From: Salvator merianae
Taxonomy: Eukaryota; Chordata; Lepidosauria; Squamata; Teiidae
Reading direction: 5' to 3'
Assembly: GCA_003586115.2 (NCBI GenBank)
Contig: QVOM02000023.1
Coordinates: 10,103,833 to 10,167,832 of the forward strand
Length of the DNA: 64,000 nt
The position numbers and the translations under genes are program-made. Each line of letters begins with the position of its first letter. Positions within the stretch are counted from its first letter, which is position 1. The notes under the pieces are model-generated. The model ran no database searches. It was not told where the DNA came from and was given only the letters and a program-made list of their open reading frames with translations. Shown piece by piece: positions 33,484-43,100 of this stretch.

Positions 33484-33634
33484 GCAGGCAGGTGATACCT
33501 TTGGCCTCCGTGGTAGGGAACGCGGAGCTGAGACTCATTTTATGTTCCCTGAAGCGTCTGAGGTAGAACGCTGGCTTGGCTTTAAACTCTCCCCTTTCTC
33601 CCTGCAGAAGATCAGAGGGCTAAACCCCTGCTAA

Positions 33635-33640
33635 AATAAA
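33635..33640 (+). terminator. AK8: AK8 polyadenylation signal
   Basis: An AATAAA hexamer lies 152 bases after the AK8 stop codon. Cleavage would be expected 10-30 bases downstream, giving a short 3' UTR of about 175 bases. It is the first such hexamer after the stop. Confidence 0.75.
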
Positions 33641-34606
33641 GAGGAGGCTCCCTGCCTAACTGTACAAACTCATCGGGGGAGAATATCCCATTAGGCTAGA
33701 GCCCACGCCCCGATTGCCTTTGGGCTTCACAATGGCCGTTTCAAAGGCTCAAGTCTTGACCATCACATCCAAAGTATGTAGACAGGTCTCTGTTCTTACT
33801 CTCCAGGTAGTCTAGTGACAGAAGGAAGGAAAATTCTTCCCCTCAATCTGTCCTCTGCTGCCTTGGTGGTTTGTTGAGCTGTAATTCCATTTTCTCTTCC
33901 TTGCATTAAAAGCGTTCTGCCACTCCAGCCTCCCAGCAGAACTTCTTCCAACACCCAACAATTTTTGCACCACGAAAGTGGAATGATGCCAGTGATGCGT
34001 CCGGAAGTGGGACGTGTGAGGTGAAGATAAAGAGCCTTCAAGGGAAGTCATAAGTTACCAGAAGGCCGTTGGCATCATGGGTGGAAGGCATCCGTGTTAT
34101 TTCAGGGCTAGACAGATGTTTGTGGAGAAGATCTCTTGGCGAAGGTCTCCTGTGGGAGGACACCGGCATTTGTTCTTGAGGATTATCACCTCATGTCTCC
34201 ACTGAAAGACCCACACAGGGAATCCACAGCTTGTCATACTCAGGTTGGACTCTGCTGGGTCAGCAGAAGCTTCTTAGAAGCTTCTCAGCTTCTTTGGAGG
34301 CTAGAACGTCTTCTGTGATTTTGCTCCTCATCTTGAGGGTAAGCCAGGGGTGCTTAACTATGGCACTCCAGATGTTCTCAACCTGTATCTCCCCTCTTTC
34401 TTGCCACTGGCCAGATTGTTTGGGGCTGATGGCAGTTTAGTTCAGGAACAGTTGATGGGCCACAGCTGAGCAACCTTGGGCTAAGCCAACCATCTTATGG
34501 ATCTTGAGATGGTCATCAGTCTGGCCAAAGAAGAGCCAGGTGAGCAGGAAGCTTTGTCCTCGCTAGACAAATACAGCTATAAGAGCTTCCACTGAAGTCC
34601 TCTCGT

Positions 34607-34724
34607 CCTCTAGAGGAGTAGTCCTCAAACCTGGGCCTCCAGATGTGCTTGGCCTACAGCTGGGACTTGTAGTTTAGTTTAGCAACATCTGGAGGCCCAG
34701 GTTTTAGAAGCACTCCTCTGGAGG
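34607..34724. mobile_element. Palindromic hAT/Charlie-like MITE
   Basis: Two 40-base arms (34607-34646 and 34685-34724) match at about 35 positions around a 38-base centre. The terminal text, agtcctcaaacctggg, resembles Charlie-type hAT ends. A related decayed piece is at 34,345-34,490. Confidence 0.6.
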
Positions 34725-35189
34725 ACACAGGAACCAGGAATGACGTCAGCCTTTCGGCAAAATCCGGGCCATTGCTTCACCTTCTGGTCTATCTGGACCA
34801 CTTACTTGGCTCTCATTGGCTGCCTTATCTTGGCCCCTGGGCTTCCAACTACCCCATGACCAGCACACTTGCCTGGGATACAATCCCCAGCAAGGAGGCC
34901 AAGCTCCAAGTCAGCTGTAGGACCTGTTTTCTCTTCCTTTGCCCCTCAGCCCAACCAGTGGCTCCCTTAGTAACCCAGGAAGGCCGCCGGCTTCTGCTCC
35001 TGCTTCGCTCCGGTTACACCTGACCTAGTCTAACCCCAGAGCCAGACGGCATGACATCAGCACAGCCCTGAAAAAAAAAAAAGAGAGAGAGAGGCTTGCA
35101 GCGGCTCGACCTCCGGGTATTTGTGACGGGTTTCCCCTTACCTCAACAGCTGCCTTCCCCCCTCTCTGAATGCTTGTAAAGAAACATGG

Positions 35190-35970
35190 CCGTTCCTGCG
35201 CATAAATTGGAAGAGCTGGTATTAATAATAAATGGAGGGTACATCTTGCTAATATCACCTCCATCAGAGTGTTCCTACTAAATATTGATAGGCAAAACGG
35301 TTCGGCCACATATTTAAATACTGTTTGCCGTGCAAGCGAGGGTACAAAAGGGACAGTGGCTCTTTAATTAGACAGGTACATCGGCTTAATTAATTTCGCC
35401 GAAAAGCCTTTCTTTCTTTTCTTTTCTTTTCTTTTCTTTTCTTTTCTTTTCTTTTCTTTTCTTTTCTTTTCTTTAACCCTCCCCCCAACCAATCCTTTCA
35501 TCTATTTGCATCTGCAATATTAGTTCTGCTCAGCCAGTTGCAGGGAAACCACAGAGCCGAAAGCGGCGCATTGAGATGCAGCCGGTGGGTCCACCCGCAG
35601 GGGCCGGGGGTCAGCGGTCTGCTCCCTGGGGGGGCTTCCGCCGGGGCCCGGAGTGCAAGCCGTCAGGGTTAGCAGAACATGCTAATACTCTTGTAAGATT
35701 CTCCCTCAGAAACAACTAAAACAATTGACACTCGTTTAATTACTGGAAAACGAAAGGGGCCCTCGCATCCGCTTTGCATAGTAAGAGGCCTGGTTAATGC
35801 TAGAAAGGTTCTGCAGCCGGGGGAAGGAATTAGGCTTTTATAATTGGGAGCCGCGGCTCTCAGACCAATTTGGGTCCTAGCTTACGCTGGATTAGCATCT
35901 GATGCGGGCCAAATAAACATTTGGCAACCTGGTTAATAAGGAGTCCGGTTAGGTTTCTCGGATGCCCGGG
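35190..35970. promoter_or_regulatory. Candidate conserved non-coding elements flanking a microsatellite
   Basis: 35,190-35,400 has gctggtattaataataaatg, actaaatattgatagg and ggcttaattaatttcgcc. 35,640-35,970 has cactcgtttaattactgg, tggttaatgctagaaagg, ttttataattgggagcc and ctggattagcatctg. Repeat-poor apart from the CTTTT run between them. Function is inferred. Confidence 0.4.
35409..35475. repeat. (CTTTT)n microsatellite
   Basis: About 12 near-perfect CTTTT units, all pyrimidine on the plus strand. Located between two AT-rich repeat-poor blocks. Confidence 0.95.
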
Positions 35971-36390
35971 CACGGAGAGCTCTTAGGGCGCCTCGTTCCC
36001 TATACGGCTCTCTCGTGGCATCTCCAAGAGCTGTATTTCCAAAGCTCTGTTAGCTGGTGGGGGGTTGGCCCCTTCTGATCCAGAAATCAGAATACACAGC
36101 ATGCCAAGAGAAATGAAGACTGCGCCTGGTAGTGGAGGGTGGGAAATCTTCTCAATGGCTTCTTGTAGATATTAAATAGCATACAGTAGGGAAAGGAATA
36201 CTGCTGCCGCCCACCCCCAGCAAAATGGCCAGGGACCTGATCTACAGTGTGCCAGCTCCACCCTTTAATCGCCAACCTTGCAGGCAGAAGCTGGATTCCT
36301 GCCACACAGGGCTCCCCTCCCCTCAAGAAGATACCATGGGTGGCAGTGTGAAAAGTAACGAGGAAGCTGACCGATGGAGAACCTCATGCA

Positions 36391-36665
36391 GGAACATGAG
36401 AATATAAGAGGAGCTCTGCAGGATCAGGCCACAGCCCTGCAAATGACCCTCAGAGGCATCCTGCCCGTCCCTCCAACCTGAATGTGCTACTTAGGCATCC
36501 ATTCTAGAGGAGCTCTGCTGGATCAGGCCACAGCCCATCTAGCTTGGCATCCCATCTCACATAGTGGCCCACCAGATGCTTCTGGGCATCCCAAGCAGAA
36601 GACGAAGGCAAAACCTTCACCTGCGACTCCATTTCTGGCCTTTAAGGGAGCCAAGATGTTAGTCT
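36391..36665 (-). repeat. Nested or tandem CR1-type LINE 3' ends
   Basis: Two heads, aagaggagctctgcaggatc at about 36,407 and gaggagctctgctggatcag at about 36,508, are both followed by family text. The second copy interrupts or abuts the first. It ends 0.3 kb downstream of the GTF3C4 polyadenylation site. Confidence 0.65.
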
Positions 36666-36959
36666 TTGGTTCTCAACTGCTTTCAACCCGAGAAGCTTAG
36701 AGATTCTAAGTTAGAGATTCTAAGATTCCCCTCCAGGTTTCCCAACCTTCCCCTGGGGCACCCTTCGGCATCTTCCATCCCTCCGTCCCTGGATAACACA
36801 TGGCCGCTGTCTTGGTGACAAATGGGTCTTAAAGGCCGGCTCCTGCATCCCATCTGCTGCCCTGACTGCCAAGCAGAATCCAGTATTTTGCTCTCCTGCC
36901 CGAAGAATCAGATGTTAGACAGCCGTCCTCCGCTCTGCGAAGAAGCACGTTACCCCAGT

Positions 36960-39900
36960 ACACAAATCGGTGTGTTTCTTTTATTTAGAAACGGATTCAC
37001 ATAACAGTGCGACTATTGCAGTATACAAAAAACACGTTTACAAAAAAGGTCATCCATATATACAGCAGGAATATTCACAATAGCAACACTGTCCCACAAG
37101 GGAACTGGAAAATACTAGGAACCAGAGTACTTTATCACAGTGCCTTCATCCTGCTAACTTGGTAACATCAGACCCAGCTAGTTAATGGCCTTCCCTAAAA
37201 CACACTGGTTTTTTAAAAATTATTATTATTATTATTTAAAGACATAAAAGCCCTAACTAGGTAGAAGGAACGACACCTTAATCATACCCACGCATTGCAT
37301 CACAATGTTTTACAGGGCTCGGAAGAGCCGCTGAGTCTCTCGAACTTCAAAATTATCAATGCACAGAAACACACTGATGTGATCTTTTACGCTGAACCGG
37401 CAGAGGGATTAATGTCTTTACAAAAGACTTCCTTGGGATTGACAGTTTAGTAGCTAAAGCCAACTTTAATTATTTTTTGTAGAACTGGGGCGAAAAAAAA
37501 GGTCTACTTTTCAAATATAATTCAACATTAAGCCACCTTTGCGTTCAATATTAAGGACCAGCATGTCTGAGTGTTTGGCTCGTACCACCAAGGCAGCTGT
37601 ACCTGCAGTAATATAGCTGTGGTTTTCCTCCCAGGTCAGTCTCACAGTGCTCTCTGGTCCAACATCTCTCACTGGACAACTGTCCCCCAACTCTAAGCCC
37701 CCCCGCCCTGGAGCAACGTTCCCAAGTACGATATCCCCCCATGGGCGACGTTCTCTGAATCCAACATTCCCCTCGGCTGATGTGTCCCTGAGCAGGATGC
37801 TTTTAGGATGACAGGAGCCCCATTTCTTGGGGGAATTAACCAAGTTAATTCATTCACCTGAATTGCTGCCGTCTGAATTCCCAGTGTGGCCTGCAAAGGC
37901 TGCGGTCAGTGTGGATCAGGTTTGGCCCTGGTTCACCCACACCCGGCACTTCCTGCCTTAAGGATATAATGTTCCTTGACTCCCAGGATGAAAAGCAAAG
38001 AACTGTATTTGGAGAACCCGGGAAGGAGGCAAAGCCCGCCTCTGTCCTGGCGTTAGGGAACTAGGCTTCTCCTGGCAAGAATCCCTCAGGGAGGGACAGG
38101 TAACACAATCTTGGCATGTAGATGCTGCAGTGGTGGACAGATTGCAGCAATGTCCAGCCACATTTCTGAGCTCCCCCGGCCGGTCTTCAGTCAAGCGGTC
38201 TCCCTGCTAAAGGGTAAGGGCCCTTAACCAAAGGCAGTTGTCGTACCTGTGTTGCAGCTTCCCAAATAGAAGAAGTACTGGGGAAAAAACCTGCAGTACT
38301 TTGTAAAAATCCTGGAGGCTTCTACAAGTCCCTCCAGGACCTTAATCTTCCTCTATGAGCTCTTGGGCTGCTGTTGGGCAGAAGCTGGAGCAGAGAGATC
38401 AAGGGCCTGACCAAGCCCAAACATTGTTACTCTGCAAGATTCCAGAATTCCAGAGATTCCTGTCATTGGCAGGTATCTCATCTGGCAGACCCTGAAGGAG
38501 GGGTGGCAATCTCTCCCTGATACAGTCCTCAACTGAAGCGGGAACAGAAAATAGCCTTCAAGAATTAAACTGACAGCAGGACTCGGAGCAAAAATGCTTT
38601 TGCGGTTTCTCAGGATAATGGAGGAAAGATGGATCCGAAAGGACTCGATACAAACTCGGGTTGAGAAACTGAAAAAGGAACAAATTTCAGAATTCTGGCC
38701 TACTGTCTCTCTCTCCCCACCACTACACTTCATCTCTCTTTCTCTCTCTCGGCCAATGCGGATGCTAGGTTTTTAATTCTCCTTTGGAATAATAAAATAG
38801 AAAGCAGAGATTCTGTTGATCCTATAAAGGGCAGCTGATACCCAGTCCCAGCGCTGTGCTTGGCCTACATCTGACCTATCCCCCACCCAATCTATCATGG
38901 CAGTTTAGATTTCTTTAGTCGTGCTGAGTGATGGTGTTCACTTCTGTTCGCTTGCCTCTCTCCCTCGGTCTCACCATGGCAAGAACACATTGTTCAATAT
39001 TTAATTAGCCTTTTACACTGTTTTAATCCAATTAACCCAGTATATTATCTAATGCAGACTATTAGGTCCTCTCAATAAGCCATGAATAGCAGCAATGCTT
39101 CGTGATGGTGAGAGGTGGATTATATATATATATTGCATCCTAAACCCAAAGGTCACAATACAATCACTTTAAAGAAAGCAGCTGATCTGAGCTAAGAAAC
39201 GGGTTTAGTTAGGTTAATTTGGAAGTCGGAAGTTTCCATCTGATGAGACAAGAGTGAATTGGCACAGGAGTTTGTGTAACTAAACTTTGGAATGTATTGA
39301 CTGCCCAACTCTTATCACAATCAAGAATTTTTCTATCTGTAATTGGAGGAAAAAATGGAGTCTGTGCAGGGTTCGGGCCCAAGCCTTGGTGAAAGACTGG
39401 AAGACAATGAGACCCTGACATAAATCCGGTGATCAGAAGGGAGAACCCAACTGCAAGCAAAAACCGATTGGCAGGAATAGAGGAATATGGATCCCTGCTA
39501 CTGATAAACTGGGTCTTTGCATGAAATGCCTCGTTGCTAACAGAGTTCTATTAATGTTTTTAAAAACTTCCAACTTCCTGATTTTGAAACAGCAGTGTCC
39601 AATTCTCTGGTATGCAACAGTGCAATCCAGTTGCCATTCCTTGCAGCAGTGAATGGTTGCTTTTTCTTGGAGAGTACAAGACACTTTTAATTATTCTGAA
39701 AACCCACACGGTATTTCTAATCACTTTATTGTTCCTAGCATCGCAAGTGCCACTGTTTGCTAGACATTAACCACGGAGTCCTGCTGATCATTATTCTATC
39801 GATCCACCAAGAAGCAGCTCCTATCCTTCTAATAAAGACGCCATACTGCCAAACGACCAGGGGTTGGTGTGTATCACAGTCCGATTCCAGACCTCACTTG

Positions 39901-40064
39901 CCGAACAGAAATGAGTCAAACACAAGTGATTCAATCAGGCTAGGAAGGGTAATTGTTTCTCGTCTTCTCTCTGAACAGTGCCACACTGGTACCTCTGGAC
40001 AGTTCCTAGGCTGTGTAGTGCTCTGGGCATTAAAAGTCTCTAATTTCCCTTCTTGAGCCGTTCT
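36960..40064 (-). other. GTF3C4: GTF3C4 3' UTR, about 3.1 kb
   Basis: From the TAG at 40,065 to the inferred cleavage site. The distal 0.5 kb is AT-rich and free of recognised repeats. The open frame at 37,511-37,843 (minus) has no recognisable domain and is taken as chance. 38,995-39,070 holds aatatttaattagcc and tccaattaaccc, a possible embedded regulatory element. Confidence 0.6.
36980..36985 (-). terminator. GTF3C4: GTF3C4 polyadenylation signal
   Basis: AATAAA on the minus strand after a UTR-like tail (tgtatactgcaatagtcgca, gtgaatccgtttct). Cleavage is expected near 36,960. Two upstream hexamers at 39,725-39,730 and 40,255-40,260 are possible alternatives; the latter is within the last intron. 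Confidence 0.65.
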
Positions 40065-40129
40065 CTAGAAGACAGGAGAGTCGCAGAAAGTACAAGGCCC
40101 TTGAAGTAACCGCCTGATCCACTCGGGAT
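40065..40129 (-). CDS. GTF3C4: GTF3C4 terminal coding exon 5
   Basis: 65 bases, acceptor ctgtttcag. It encodes DPEWIRRLLQGPCTFCDSPV plus F, then TAG at 40067-40065. It carries the last CxxC pair of the zinc domain. Confidence 0.93.
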
Positions 40130-43100
40130 CTGAAACAGAGAAAATAAGGCCGACAGCTGAGATGAGGAAAACTGGCAAGAGAGAAAGGATCAATTAAGAG
40201 ACAAAACAACTTCAAATACTCCTGTGTCACAAAATTAGCAGAAGAGGGCAACTTTTTATTGGGAAGTGTTGTTGCGGGGGGCGGGGGGGATCCCTCTTAT
40301 ATTTCAAATGCTCCTGTGTCACAAAATTAGGTGAAGAGAACAACTTTTCATCAGCAAAAAAAGATAAAAATACAGAAAATTATCCCTGTAATATTCAAGG
40401 TGTGTAGAAATGAGCCTCTTTTCTCACATCACCCACCCTCTAGTGCAGAACTCCTGCCTGATGCAAGAGGGAATCAGTCTTCAGCCTACATCTTTGCACA
40501 GATTTTCATAAACCCGGCATCAACCCTGCCCCAAATGCTTACCTTCTGGGGTTGGATGCCGAGCGATGCTGTCTCGAAGCAAGCATCTTCTATACACCAA
40601 ACTCTGGCAGGATTGGTAGGTCAGAAAGCACCTGCGAACATGGGAGAAGGAAGAAAAGGTTTGGGAATGTGTTGGGTGCTTTTAAGAATGCTATCTACCT
40701 GCCCACTGAACGCCTGCCCCCCCCCCAGCACAGTGCAATCAAAGAGCACCGATAGAATGTTGTTTTGTTTCTATCCGTCTATCATCCCACACTGCTTGCA
40801 GAAGCAGAGAAAAGGCATTATCACAGCAGCTGCACCGGGCAATTTCGAGCCAGTAATTAGCTTTTCAGATGTTCAGCAACACTCTTTGCATGTGCTGTCC
40901 ACATATTTACTTAATGGACAGAGGGGAAACGCAGCTGCCGGTTTTCATCTGGTCTCCACACAAACAGTGGAAGATGAGAAGCATAGGGATGCAGGGTCCC
41001 TAAGCTACCTATCTGATCTGCAGCTATTGCAAGATGCTCAAATTAGTAAGCTGGCCATCTTCACTGCCTGTATTTATTTCCTTGAGACATTCACGTAGAG
41101 ATGTGCAAATTTTAGATTTCTTAATTACCTCTCTTTCAACCCATTTTAGGCCCTCAAAAAAGCTTACAGAACAAATCACAAATTTCACAAAAGCAAGAAA
41201 AAACTCTAGGACAATCAAAGCAGAACATGTTTCAAAAGAGAATCCAAAGTGTGCTGATTTACAGGGACGAGTGAACAGAAAATACCAGTAAAATTGATAG
41301 GGAAAGCACCTCTGGGTGCTAAATTTCCCCCACAGGCACTATTTGGTCTTCCAAAGAGACATTTTGGTATTTTTTTGTGAACGTCAGGTTAGAATCCGGT
41401 TTGCCTGCAACGCTCAGGCCTCTAGCATTCGGAAGATCAGGACGCACAACCCAACTATATTCTACGCCTGTGTCCAGAACAATACCTTGCAGGGGTCATC
41501 CAAGCCCATTCTGTACATTTAAATCTACGTGGAGGGACCCAGTGGACCCTCTCAGAGCCAGGCTTACCTGAGCCAAATGTGTCCATTCGAGCAAACGGCC
41601 TGCTTGCGATCTGTAAACGGCAGGATTTCCTTGCAAAGGCTGCAGCGTTCCGGGAAAGTCTGCCGATTCATTTTCTTTAAGATATGCCCAATCAGCACCT
41701 GGGAACAGACACACAGCAGTCGTGCTTATAGGAAGAGGCAACTGCCTGCTGGAAAGGTGGGGAAATTTCAGAGAACAAGGGAAGCTGTCTTCTGAAAAGC
41801 TCCAAGATGCAGCCTCCGCCTGCAACTTTCTCTAAAACTGGAATGCGATGCAATGAAAAAAAGACATCGGCTGCAAGCTTGGCAGATACAGATTGAATGA
41901 ATTCGCCACATCATTTGCTGCTCAGGTAGGCTGAGGAACTTAATTGCCCAACCCGCGATGGCTGAGAGCAAACAGAGCGAGAAGCTTTGCTTCAAAGGAC
42001 GTGCTCCCCTTCTGAGAACATGAGAAAACGGTTCTGAACACTCTTTCTTGTCTCACAGGAGTTTCAAATCTTAAACTATCCTGGAAGCTGTAAAAAAACA
42101 AAACCCAGGATTGCAGCCACCACAGAATTGCATGATCGTCTTTTATTTGGAAATTCTTTTCTCTATCGCACAACACCAGGACCAGGGGGCACTCTATGAA
42201 GCTGATGGGCAGGAGAGTCAGGACCACGAAGGGGATGCTGGACTAGATGGGCTGTGGCCTGATCCAGCAGGGCTCCTCTTATATTCTTATCTAGAATGGA
42301 CGCCCAGGTACCACCTCCAGGGTGGGGAAACAAGCAGGATGCCTCTGAAGGCCATTTGCAGGGAGCTGAGAGCAGGTGAAGTCTTTGCCTTCATCTTCTG
42401 CTCGAGGTACCCATAAGCCATTGCTGGACCGCTAGGTGAGACAGGAGGCCGGACTAGATGGGCTGGACTAGTTGTGTGTCAAGTGGACTGACCCATTCCC
42501 AAGACCCAGAGGTTCAAGACGACTTACCCTCGCCGTCCTGTCATCGTAGCTCTCGTCGGACATTAAGAAGTCACAGACTCCCCGTGTGGGAATGCTGGTG
42601 TTCTCCGTAATCCAGGTGTGCAGGTAGACTTCCCCCAACACTCGCTTCATATGTTCCCGCGTCAAATGCATTTCCACGGCTTCGATCTGGGCCTGGATTT
42701 CAGGCAGCTTGTCTTCCACTGGCTCCACCGCCTCGTCTGCACCGGCCTGTTTGCTGGTTTCGCTGAGACTCCTTCCCTTGCTACCTGGTTTTAGAGCGGC
42801 TTCATCCTGCTGGTGCTCCTCGCTGCTGCCCGCCCCCGGAGAGTAGGCTATTAAGACCTTCGTGTCCTCGTAACTTGGCCGCCAGAGGACCTCTGAGGGC
42901 GCCTTCTGCAGCGACTGGTACAAAACCCGCAGCATGAACAGTTTGAAGCGCCAAAAATACGTGGCCCCGGAGCTCTCGATCTTTTTATCCAAGGCCTCCT
43001 GCAGGAAATGCGGGATGTGCTTATCCTTCAAGATTTTCCAGCGGACGAGGTCGGTTAGGTCGACCTGCCGGAAAAGGTTCTGGATGGGCGACTCCAGCAG

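Larger units (their letters stand above)
33661..36959. other. AK8-GTF3C4 intergenic region
   Basis: Between two convergent genes. It holds hAT-like debris (34.35-34.49 kb), a 118-bp palindromic MITE (34.6 kb), a CTTTT microsatellite (35.4 kb), nested CR1 3' ends (36.4-36.67 kb), and two AT-rich repeat-poor blocks (35.19-35.41 and 35.64-35.97 kb). No gene is supported. Confidence 0.65.

Noticed and set aside
37511..37843. 110-codon minus-strand open frame in the GTF3C4 3' UTR
   Set aside because: It looks protein-like but has no recognised domain, no splice signals linking it to GTF3C4, and lies between the stop codon and the polyadenylation signal.
40331..41098. 255-codon plus-strand open frame
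   Set aside because: It is antisense to GTF3C4 exon 4 and its flanking introns, with no domain and no splice or start context.
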